Assembly (NCBI GenBank): GCA_014324045.1
Contig: JACOMY010000016.1
Span: 1-54,945 of the forward strand
Direction: 5' to 3'
DNA length: 54,945 nucleotides
Source: Rhodospirillales bacterium
GTDB lineage: Bacteria; Pseudomonadota; Alphaproteobacteria; Kiloniellales; JACOMY01
Shown one piece after another: positions 41,092 through 48,860 of the stretch (position 1 is its first letter; every line of letters starts with the position of its first letter). Below the pieces are notes generated by a model that was not told the origin of the DNA, made no database searches, and worked only from the letters and a program-made list of their open reading frames with translations. Position numbers and translations under genes: made by a program.

Positions 41092-41970
41092 ATGACCGAC
41101 GATCTGACCGCCCTCGAACCCCTGCTGCGCCGCCTGACCGAAGCGGTGGAGCGCCTGGCCCCGCCGCCGGCCGCCCCCGGCAGCATGGCCCACGCCGACG
41201 CCTTCGTCTGGCAGGCCGGGGAAGGCCGCCTGCAGCCGGTGCCGCGGGTAAACCATGTGCCGCTGGACCTGCTTTGCGGCCTGGACCGCCAGGTCGAGAC
41301 CTTGATGAACAACACCCGCCGCTTCGCCCGCAGCCTGCCGGCCAACAACGCCCTGCTGTGGGGTGTGCGCGGTATGGGCAAGAGTTCTATGGTCAAGGCC
41401 TGCCATGCTGCCGTGAACGAGGAGGCCGGGGGCAACGGTCATCCGCGCCTGGCTCTGGTTGAGGTGCACCGCGAGGACATCCCCACCCTGCCGCGCCTAC
41501 TCACTCTTCTGCGCGGTCAACCGCGGCCTGTGCTGCTGTTCTGCGACGACCTCTCCTTCGAGAGTGAGGACGCCAGCTACAAATCCCTGAAGGCAATCCT
41601 GGAGGGCGGCATCGAGGGCCGGCCGGCCAACGTCCTGTTCTACGCCACCTCTAACCGCCGCCACCTGCTGTCGCGAGAGATGATCGAGAACGAGCGCTCG
41701 ACCGCCATCCATGCCTCCGAAGCGGTAGAGGAGAAGGTCAGCCTCTCCGACCGCTTCGGCCTCTGGCTGGGCGTCCACAACTGCGATCAGGCCACCTACT
41801 TCGCCATGATCGAGGGCTACTGTCGGCACTATGGCATCCCCTTCGAGCGTGAAGAACTGGAGCGCGAGGCCCGCGCTTGGGCGGTTACCCGCGGCAGCTG
41901 CTCCGGCCGCGTAGCCTGGCAGTTCATCCAGGAGATGGCCGGCCGCCTAGGCATCCCGATCGCGCTTTAG
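41092..41970 (+). CDS. DUF815 AAA+ ATPase
   Basis: A 292-residue ATPase of the DUF815 family, which is widespread and poorly characterised. Walker A is WGVRGMGKSSMVKA (about residues 86-99) and Walker B is RPVLLFCDDLSFE (about 143-155), followed by sensor-1-type VLFYATSNRRHLL. The C-terminal ALRLSDRFGLWLGVHNC-like segment (SLSDRFGLWLGVHNCDQATY) is the DUF815 fingerprint. The ATG at 41092 begins MTDDLTALEPLLRR and comes directly after two DnaA boxes. Confidence 0.88.
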   Translation: MTDDLTALEPLLRRLTEAVERLAPPPAAPGSMAHADAFVWQAGEGRLQPVPRVNHVPLDLLCGLDRQVETLMNNTRRFARSLPANNALLWGVRGMGKSSMVKACHAAVNEEAGGNGHPRLALVEVHREDIPTLPRLLTLLRGQPRPVLLFCDDLSFESEDASYKSLKAILEGGIEGRPANVLFYATSNRRHLLSREMIENERSTAIHASEAVEEKVSLSDRFGLWLGVHNCDQATYFAMIEGYCRHYGIPFEREELEREARAWAVTRGSCSGRVAWQFIQEMAGRLGIPIAL

Positions 41971-41989
41971 AGCTTGGTTCATGAAGAGG
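41971..41989. other. Short spacer before the dioxygenase remnant
   Basis: It links the DUF815 stop to the decayed minus-strand gene that follows. Nothing else is visible. Confidence 0.2.
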
Positions 41990-42330
41990 TTAAACCCCTT
42001 CATGACGGCGGCGGCGCGGGTCAAGCGTGGCTGTAGATCGGCTCGGGCGACGTGACGGCCGTCGTCGCTGCATCGATGAGGGCTGCGCCCTCTTGCACGT
42101 CCATGCCCTTCCCGGCATAGGCGTGCGAGGCGATGTAGAGGGGTTCCTTGCCGTTGACCGGATGGGCGATCATCGCCTGCCGGCATCAATCCTTCCGCTG
42201 CACGACGATGGACTGCTGGGCCAGCCGGATCGATGCGGGCGCACGAATGGCGTAGCTCTGCTACCGTACCTTGCCGGCGATCCGCGCCTTCAAGTGCGGA
42301 TTCGGCCGACCCTAGCCACGCCGCGCCGAG
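41990..42330 (-). pseudogene. TauD/TfdA-type dioxygenase remnant
   Basis: On the minus strand one frame reads MIAHPVNGKEPLYIASHAYA and then GMDVQEGAALIDAATTAV with EPIYSHA before a stop near 42020. The TauD/TfdA family has HPxxGxxxLYIxxHAxxxxGMxxxEGxxLLxEL at this place, followed by FxYxHxW. Further upstream, KARIAGK and SYAIRAPASIRLAQQ fit the preceding part but are cut by stops and frame changes. The Fe-ligand HxD region and the last part are missing. It is a dead 2-oxoglutarate dioxygenase, possibly once part of the same amine-catabolic region. Confidence 0.6.
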
Positions 42331-42435
42331 GTCGATGCGGGTGGCCAGGATGCAACGGACATTACCTTACCGCATCTCCGGCCTCGCCCTTGCGGCCTCG
42401 TCCGGTCCCAGGCGGGCTTTGCAGGGCTCCGGCCG

Positions 42436-43164
42436 TCAGGAAGCCTCGCCACGGGCCTTCTTCACAGGTGCCTCCCGCGTCGCTCCTCGTACCGTCGCAG
42501 TGGGCGCCGCAGGTTCGCTTCGTAGGCCGTAACCGGCGAAGCGAGCCAAGGTCTCGTCGATCTGTGCCTTGCTCAACAGCACAGGGCCGCCCAACTGCAG
42601 CGATAGATAGTACTGGCGGGCGAGGGCCTCCAATTCGACGGTGCGCCACATGGCCTTGGCCAGGCTGTCGCCTAAGGCCAGCATGCCGTGGTTGGCCAGT
42701 AGGCAAGCCGTACGGTCGGTCAGGGCCTGCAAGGCCAGATCGGAGAGATCTTGCGTGCCGAAGGTGGCGTAGCCCGCACAGCGCACGCTGTTTCCTCCGA
42801 AGGCCGCGATCATGTAGTGGCAGGCCGGAATCTCCTTTCCGGCAATGGCCAGGGCGGTGCAGAAAGCCGGGTGGGCATGCACAACCGCCTGCGCATCGGG
42901 CCGGGCGCGCAACAGCGCGTAGTGCATGCGCCACTCGCTCGACGGCTTGGCCGGCCCCTCCCAAGCTCCGTCCCCATCCAGCGGCATGGAGGCAATCAGT
43001 TCCGGCGTCAGATCTCCGTAAGGGATCGCCGAGGGTGAGATCAGCATCCTGTTCTCCAAGCGCCCGGAGATATTGCCTGAGGTGCCCTGATTGACGCCGC
43101 TGGCGTTCAACTCCCGGCAACGCCAGACGATCTCTTCGCGCAGCACCAGTTCGCCCTTGGTCAT
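42436..43164 (-). CDS. Class II aldolase/adducin family protein
   Basis: A 242-residue protein of the fuculose-1-phosphate aldolase family. The active-site segments are NQGTSGNISGRLENRMLISP (about 26-45), HAHPAFCTALA (about 96-106), with the zinc histidines, and LLANHGMLALG near 158. The C-terminal 35 residues are basic/Ala-rich and unusual (PTATVRGATREAPVKKARGE). It could cleave a sugar phosphate or act on a related 2-hydroxyacid. It points away from the demethylase operon and starts about 105 bp from a strong inverted repeat. Confidence 0.82.
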   Translation of the reverse strand: MTKGELVLREEIVWRCRELNASGVNQGTSGNISGRLENRMLISPSAIPYGDLTPELIASMPLDGDGAWEGPAKPSSEWRMHYALLRARPDAQAVVHAHPAFCTALAIAGKEIPACHYMIAAFGGNSVRCAGYATFGTQDLSDLALQALTDRTACLLANHGMLALGDSLAKAMWRTVELEALARQYYLSLQLGGPVLLSKAQIDETLARFAGYGLRSEPAAPTATVRGATREAPVKKARGEAS

Positions 43165-43268
43165 GACCTCCCCCGCAACGACGCAACCGGGGGATCACCT
43201 TAGCGGCAAAGACGGTCCGGGAACCATACCCGAACAGCAGAAACGGCGAGGACCTACCAGGCCGTTCC

Positions 43269-43301
43269 AGAGAAAATGCATCGAACCGGAGCGTTTTCTC
43301 T
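43269..43301. promoter_or_regulatory. 11-bp inverted repeat, candidate operator
   Basis: AGAGAAAATGC (43269-43279) and GCGTTTTCTCT (43291-43301) match as inverted arms with one mismatch and an 11-bp spacer. The site lies between the divergent aldolase gene and the decayed XRE regulator. Its geometry fits a dimeric repressor, but a hairpin is also possible. Confidence 0.4.
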
Positions 43302-43421
43302 TGCCCAGCCGCATCGAACTGAAATTTATTCAGGAAATTTTACCGACACGGAAAATGAACGGGCAACTTCAGAGCGCGGCGATGCAAAGTGAGGAGTCTT
43401 GCAACGCGCTGGTTGGGATAA

Positions 43422-43853
43422 GATCTGCGCAAGGCGCACGGGCTGACCCTGGCCGGGCCGGCGGTGCGGCTGGGGCGTTCCGTCGGCTGGCTGAGCCAGG
43501 TGGAGCGCGGCCTCTCCGAGCCCGGCGTCGGCGATCTGCGGGCGTTCTCGGAAGCACTGGAGGTGCCGTTGGGATTCTCCTTCGCCAACGACGACGCGCC
43601 GGCCGAGGAACACGGTCTGATCATCCAGCGGGAGGGCCGCCGCTCGCTCGGCAACAGCCAGGACGGCTTGGTCGAGGAGCCGCTGTCGCCCGGCTTCGGC
43701 GGCTCTTTCCAGGATTCTGCGCAGCGTTTTCGCGCCGGCGACAGTTTTCGCTTCGAGAACGAGCGTTTTCTTCGGCGAAACCCAGTTCTTCGGCGATCTG
43801 CGGGCGGCGAGCCCTGCATCGTCATCTGGGCTGTCGTCCCACCGCTCTACTGA
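43422..43853 (+). pseudogene. XRE/cupin regulator, degenerate
   Basis: A helix-turn-helix/cupin regulator of the XRE-cupin type, in pieces. The N-terminal part reads LRKAHGLTLAGPAVRLGRSV then GWLSQVERGLSEPGVGDLRA, but a TAA at 43419-43421 lies just before it. The only start left is GTG 43464. The middle, GLIIQREGRRSLGNSQDG to LSPGFGGSFQDSAQRF, is good, then about 30 residues of the cupin barrel are missing before GDSFRFENERF and a normal ending PCIVIWAVVPPLY. A shortened protein from GTG 43464 may still be made, but an HTH is partly lost. It would have controlled the operon starting 33 bp downstream. Confidence 0.6.
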
Positions 43854-43886
43854 CCCCCACCCCAGAGACCCCAGGAGACCCAAGCC

Positions 43887-46325
43887 ATGGCAGACCTTCC
43901 TTCCTCCGCCCGCGTCGCGATCATCGGCGGCGGTGCCGTCGGCTGTTCCAGCCTCTACCACCTGGCCAAGGCTGGCTGGACCGACTGTCTTCTGATCGAA
44001 AAGAACGAACTGACCTCGGGCTCCAGCTGGCATGCCGCCGGCAACTGCCCGACCTTCTCCGGATCTTGGTCGATCATGAAGCTGCAAGGCTATTCCAACG
44101 CCCTCTACAAGGTGTTGGGCGAAGAGGTCGGCTACCCGATCAACTATCACAACACGGGCGCCATCCGCTTGGCCCACACCCAGGATCGCATGGCCGAGTT
44201 CCGCCACGTCTGCACCATGGCCAACCGCCAGGGCATTAACTTGGAGATGGTCACGCTGGAGGAGATGAAGGCGCTCTATCCCTTCCTGGAACTGCACAAC
44301 CTGCTGGGCGGCAGCTACGATCCGACCGACGGCGACATCGATCCGGCCCAGCTGACCCAGGCTTTCGCGGCCGGTGCGCGGAAGCTGGGCGCCAAGATCC
44401 AGCGCTTCTGCCCGGTGACCGGCGTTACCCGCGCGGGCAACGAGTGGCTGGTCGAGACCGGGCAGGGGACGGTGCGCTGCGAGTATGTCGTCAACGCCGC
44501 CGGCTACCGCGCGGCCGAGGTCGGCGCCTATTTCGGCCGCACGGTGCCTTGTGTGTCGATGTCCCACCAGTATCTCATCACCGAGACCATTGCCGAGCTT
44601 GCCGAGCGCGGCGAGACCAAGCTGCCGCTGCTGCGCGACCCTGACGTCTCCTATTACCTGCGTCAGGAACGCGATGCACTGCTGCTGGGACCCTACGAGT
44701 GGCAGGCGACGCCGCACTGGGTGGCCCGCAACGACCCCATGCCGGAGGACTTCTCTTTCCAGCTCTATCCCGACGACCTGAACCGGCTGGAGTACTACAT
44801 TGAGGACGCCTGCGGACGCGTGCCGATTCTGGGCACGGCCGGCGTCAAGCGGGTGGTAAACGGACCCATCCCCTATACCCCGGACGGTAATCCCCTGGTC
44901 GGTCCCATGCCGGGCGTGCCCAACGCCTTCGAGGCCTGCGTCTTCTCCTTCGGGATCGTACAGGCAGGCGGCGCCGGCAAGGTGCTGTCGGAGTGGATTG
45001 TGCACGGCGAGACCGAGTGGGACATGTGGTCGGTCGATCCGCGCCGCTATACCGATTATGCTACCGCTGAGTACACCCGTGCCAAAGCCGTGGAACTTTA
45101 TCGGAACGAATACGCCATCGGCTATCCCAACGAAGAACGGCCGGCCGGCCGGCCGGCCCTGACCACGCCGATCTACGAGACGCTGAAGGCCAAGGGCGCG
45201 GTCTTCTGTGCGCGCGGCGGCTGGGAGCGAGCGGCCTGGTTCCCGCGGCCGGGCAAGGATCCGCAGACCCACAGCAACCGCCTGGACCACGGCGAATCCT
45301 TCGACGCCGTCGGCGAGGAGTGCCGCGCCATCCGCGACGCCGTCGGCATCATGGACTTCCCCGGCTTCTCCCGCTTCCTTGTGCAAGGACCGAAAGTGGC
45401 GGCCTGGCTGGAGGGCCTGATCGCCGGCCGCCTGCCGCGACCCGGCAGGATGGGCCTAGTCTATGTCGCCACATCCAAGGGCCGCATCCTCTCCGAGTTG
45501 ACGGCGACCCGTCTGGGCGAAGACGAGATCCTGCTGCTAGGCGCGGGCAGCGGCGAGTGGCACGACCGGGATCTTCTGGCCCGGAACCTGCCGGCCGACG
45601 GAACCGTCACCCTTGAGAACCGGACCGCCGCCTGGAGCGCTCTGATCCTCACCGGCCCAAAGAGCCGGGAGGTCCTGGAGACGGTCACCGGTCTGGACTG
45701 CTCCAACCGGGCCTTCCCCTGGCTGACCGCGCAGCCAGTCACCCTCGGCACGGCCCAGGGCCTTGCTCTCCGGGTCTCCTACGTCGGCGAGTTGGGCTGG
45801 GAGCTACACTTCCCGCTAGGCCAGGTTTTGAGCGCCTACCGGCGGCTCTGGGCCGCCGGCGAAGCGCACGGCATCCGCGACTTCGGCATGTATGCCATGG
45901 AGTCGCTGCGCCTGGAGAAGTGCTACCGCTCTTGGAAGCAGGATCTCTCCACCGACTGGAGCCTGCTGGAAGGCGGCCTCGATCGCTTTGTGAAGCTGGA
46001 CAAGGCGGACTTCCCTGGCAAGGCGGCGCTGCTGGCCGAAAGGCAGCAGGGTACGAAGGAGCGCTTTGTGCCGCTGTTGCTGGCGGAGACCGATACCGAG
46101 GCGCCCTACCTCTCCTCGGTCTGGCAGAACGGCGAGGCGGTCGGCCTGATCACATCCTGCGGCTACGGCCACCGCATCGGTCGCTCGATCGCGTTGGCCA
46201 CGGTCCGCAGCGACCTGACCGCCGAGGGTACCGAGCTGGAGGTGGAGATCTACGGCAACCGCAAGGAGGCCGTGGTCGCCAGCGAGCCCCTCTACGATCC
46301 CGAAAATGCGCGCCTGCGCGTCTAA
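43887..46325 (+). CDS. FAD-dependent oxidoreductase-GcvT fusion (DMGDH/sarcosine dehydrogenase type), first copy
   Basis: An 812-residue, two-part enzyme. The N-terminal DAO-type FAD domain starts VAIIGGGAVGCSSLYHLAKA; the SGSSWHAAG motif (about 49-57) has the His that carries FAD covalently in the dimethylglycine dehydrogenase group. The middle domain ends with GFSFGIVQAGG-like CVFSFGIVQAGGAGKVLSEW. From about residue 425 to the end is a GcvT/aminomethyltransferase-type folate domain (LTATRLGEDEILLLGAGSG, SYVGELGWELHFPLG). Such enzymes oxidatively demethylate an N-methyl amine and pass the methylene group to tetrahydrofolate. The substrate here is unknown; dimethylglycine, sarcosine and related betaines are the closest known. 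Confidence 0.87.
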   Translation: MADLPSSARVAIIGGGAVGCSSLYHLAKAGWTDCLLIEKNELTSGSSWHAAGNCPTFSGSWSIMKLQGYSNALYKVLGEEVGYPINYHNTGAIRLAHTQDRMAEFRHVCTMANRQGINLEMVTLEEMKALYPFLELHNLLGGSYDPTDGDIDPAQLTQAFAAGARKLGAKIQRFCPVTGVTRAGNEWLVETGQGTVRCEYVVNAAGYRAAEVGAYFGRTVPCVSMSHQYLITETIAELAERGETKLPLLRDPDVSYYLRQERDALLLGPYEWQATPHWVARNDPMPEDFSFQLYPDDLNRLEYYIEDACGRVPILGTAGVKRVVNGPIPYTPDGNPLVGPMPGVPNAFEACVFSFGIVQAGGAGKVLSEWIVHGETEWDMWSVDPRRYTDYATAEYTRAKAVELYRNEYAIGYPNEERPAGRPALTTPIYETLKAKGAVFCARGGWERAAWFPRPGKDPQTHSNRLDHGESFDAVGEECRAIRDAVGIMDFPGFSRFLVQGPKVAAWLEGLIAGRLPRPGRMGLVYVATSKGRILSELTATRLGEDEILLLGAGSGEWHDRDLLARNLPADGTVTLENRTAAWSALILTGPKSREVLETVTGLDCSNRAFPWLTAQPVTLGTAQGLALRVSYVGELGWELHFPLGQVLSAYRRLWAAGEAHGIRDFGMYAMESLRLEKCYRSWKQDLSTDWSLLEGGLDRFVKLDKADFPGKAALLAERQQGTKERFVPLLLAETDTEAPYLSSVWQNGEAVGLITSCGYGHRIGRSIALATVRSDLTAEGTELEVEIYGNRKEAVVASEPLYDPENARLRV

Positions 46326-46338
46326 GGAGCAAGATCCC

Positions 46339-46356
46339 ATGAGCGACACCCCATGA
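46339..46356 (+). other. Five-codon mini-ORF before the second fusion gene
   Basis: AAGGAG (46324-46329) is 9 bp from an ATG at 46339 that encodes MSDTP and then TGA (46354-46356). This stop overlaps the ATG of the next gene at 46353. The same Shine-Dalgarno is 23 bp from the main start, too far for direct use, so ribosomes may reach the second fusion gene by reinitiation. Confidence 0.4.
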
Positions 46357-48824
46357 GCAACCTTCCCGGCAAGGCCCGCACCGTCATCATCGGCGGCGGC
46401 GTCATCGGCTGCTCTCTGGCCTATCATCTGATCGCTCTGGGATGGCAAGACGTGGTGTTGCTGGAGCGCAAGCAACTGACCTGCGGCACCACCTGGCATG
46501 CCGCAGGCCTGGTCGGGCAGCTGCGCGCCACCATGAACATGACCAAGCTGGCCCAATACTCGGCCGAACTCTATCGCACCTTGGAGGCGGAGACCGGAGT
46601 CGCCACCGGCTACCGGCAGCGCGGATCGCTCGCCCTGGCCCTCAGCGAAGACCGCATGGAGGAACTGGCGCGCGGCGCCGGCATGGCCGCGACCTTCGGG
46701 CTGGAGGCGCATGTCATTTCACCCGGGGAGTGCCTGGAGCGTTATCCCTTGCTGTCGCTCGATGGGGTGGTGGGCGGCGTCTTCCTGCCAACCGACGGCC
46801 AGGCCGATCCCGCTAACGTAGCACTCGCCATGGCCCGCGGCGCACGCAACGGCGGCGCGCGGGTGATCGAGGGCGTCAAGGTCACCGGCGTGACCCAGTG
46901 CAACGGGCGGGTCACCGGCGTCGAGACCGAGCAGGGGACGATCGAAGCTGAGATGGTAGCGAACTGCGCCGGCATGTGGGGCCGCGAGATCGGTCGCATG
47001 GCCGGGGTCAAGGTCCCGCTGCAGGCCTGCGAACACTTCTACATCGTAACCGAGGGGATCGAGGGCCTATCGCCGGACCTGCCGGTGCTACGCGTGCCCG
47101 ACGAGTGCGCCTATTACAAGGAAGACGCCGGCAAGATCCTGCTGGGCGCCTTCGAGCCGCTGGCCAAACCCTGGGGCATGGAGGGTATCCCGGAAGACTT
47201 CTGCTTCGACCAACTGCAGGAGGACGTCGACCGCTTCGAGCCGATCCTGGAGCGGGCCATGGTCCGCGTGCCTCTGCTGGCCAGCACCGGCATCCACACA
47301 TTCTTTAACGGGCCGGAGAGCTTTACGCCCGACGACCGCTATCTATTGGGCGAAGCGCCGGAGCTGAAGAATTTCTTCGTCGCCGCCGGCTTCAACTCCA
47401 TCGGCATTCAGTCGGCCGGCGGTGCCGGCAAGGCCCTGGCCGAGTGGATGGACGCGGGCGAACCGCCCTTCGACCTCTGGGACGTTGACATCCGCCGCAT
47501 GCAGCCCTTCCAGTCCAACCGCTCCTATCTGATGGCCCGCGCCAAGGAGACCCTGGGACTGCTCTACGCCGACCACTTCCCCTACCGTCAATACGCCACA
47601 GCCCGCGGCGTGCGCCGCTCGCCGCTGCACGAGCGCCTGGCCGCCGCCGGCGCCTGCTTCGGCGAGACCGCGGGTTGGGAGCGCGCCAACTGGTTCCTGC
47701 CGGCCGAGGCCGCCGCACGCGGCGAGACGGCCGACTACCGCTATTCCTGGAGGCGCCAGAACTGGTTTCCCTATGCCGCCGAGGAACACAAGGCGGTGCG
47801 CGAAGGCGTCGGTCTCTTCGACATGACCTCCTTCGGCAAGATCCGGGTCGAGGGCCGCGACGCCGAGGCGGTGCTGCAACGGATCTGTGCCAACGACGTC
47901 TCCATACCGGTGGGGCGTATCGTCTATACCCAATGGCTGAACCGGCGCGGTGGGATCGAAGCCGACGTGACCGTCACCCGGCTGGCCGAGCGGGCCTTCC
48001 TGATCGTGACTCCCGGCGCCACCCTGCACCGCGACCTCGCCTGGCTGACGCGCCACATCCCGGAGGAAGCCTTCTGCATCGCCACCAACGTCACTGCGGC
48101 CGAGGCCGTGCTCTGCGTCATGGGCCCCAAGGCACGCGGCTTGCTGCAACCCCTGACGCCGCAGTCGCTGGCCAACGAAGCCTTCCCCTTCGGCACCATG
48201 CAGGAGATCGAGATCGGCCTGGGTCTGGCTCGCGCCCATCGCGTGACCTACGTGGGTGAGTTGGGCTGGGAACTCTACGTCTCCAGCGATATGGCGGTCC
48301 ATGTCTACGATGCGATCGCCGAGGCCGGAGCAGCACAGGGCCTGCGCCACTGCGGCCTGCATGTGCTCGACTCCTGCCGGATCGAGAAGGCCTATCGCCA
48401 TTTCGGCCACGACATCACCGACGAGGACCACGTGCTGGAAGCCGGCCTGGGCTTCGCCGTCAAGACCGACAAGCCGCGCTCCAACCTTGGCGATTTCCTG
48501 GGACGCGAAGCCGTCTTGCGCAAGCGCGAGAGCGGGCTTACCCGCCGCCTCTTGCAGTTCAAGCTGACCGACCCCGAGCCGCTGCTCTACCACAACGAGC
48601 CCATTGTGATGGAGGGGCAGATCGTGGGCTATCTCTCGTCGGGCAACTACGGCCATCATCTCGGCGCTGCCGTCGGGCTGGGCTACGTGCCTGCCAAGCC
48701 GGAGCAGACGCTCGGTGACCTGCTGCAGGCTCACTTCGAGATCGAGGTCTGCGGCGCGCGCATTCCCGCCGTAGCCTCGGCCAAGCCGCTCTACGACCCA
48801 AAGGCGGAGCGGACCAGGATTTAG
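46353..48824 (+). CDS. FAD-dependent oxidoreductase-GcvT fusion, second copy
   Basis: An 823-residue paralog of the first fusion. The FAD part starts TVIIGGGVIGCSLAYHLIAL, and CGTTWHAAGLVGQLR holds the His for covalent FAD. GFNSIGIQSAGGAGKALAEW closes the oxidase part. The GcvT-type folate domain from about residue 430 contains VGLFDMTSFGKIRVEGRDAE, YTQWLNRRGGIEADVTVTRL and VTYVGELGWELYVSSD. The motif set is closer to the classical dimethylglycine and sarcosine dehydrogenases than that of the first copy (QWLNxxGGIExDxTVTRL is kept). The two probably act in successive demethylations, or on different substrates. Confidence 0.88.
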   Translation: MSNLPGKARTVIIGGGVIGCSLAYHLIALGWQDVVLLERKQLTCGTTWHAAGLVGQLRATMNMTKLAQYSAELYRTLEAETGVATGYRQRGSLALALSEDRMEELARGAGMAATFGLEAHVISPGECLERYPLLSLDGVVGGVFLPTDGQADPANVALAMARGARNGGARVIEGVKVTGVTQCNGRVTGVETEQGTIEAEMVANCAGMWGREIGRMAGVKVPLQACEHFYIVTEGIEGLSPDLPVLRVPDECAYYKEDAGKILLGAFEPLAKPWGMEGIPEDFCFDQLQEDVDRFEPILERAMVRVPLLASTGIHTFFNGPESFTPDDRYLLGEAPELKNFFVAAGFNSIGIQSAGGAGKALAEWMDAGEPPFDLWDVDIRRMQPFQSNRSYLMARAKETLGLLYADHFPYRQYATARGVRRSPLHERLAAAGACFGETAGWERANWFLPAEAAARGETADYRYSWRRQNWFPYAAEEHKAVREGVGLFDMTSFGKIRVEGRDAEAVLQRICANDVSIPVGRIVYTQWLNRRGGIEADVTVTRLAERAFLIVTPGATLHRDLAWLTRHIPEEAFCIATNVTAAEAVLCVMGPKARGLLQPLTPQSLANEAFPFGTMQEIEIGLGLARAHRVTYVGELGWELYVSSDMAVHVYDAIAEAGAAQGLRHCGLHVLDSCRIEKAYRHFGHDITDEDHVLEAGLGFAVKTDKPRSNLGDFLGREAVLRKRESGLTRRLLQFKLTDPEPLLYHNEPIVMEGQIVGYLSSGNYGHHLGAAVGLGYVPAKPEQTLGDLLQAHFEIEVCGARIPAVASAKPLYDPKAERTRI

Positions 48825-48860
48825 CGGCCTTACCGAGGTTCCTTGCAGGGAGGACCGTCC

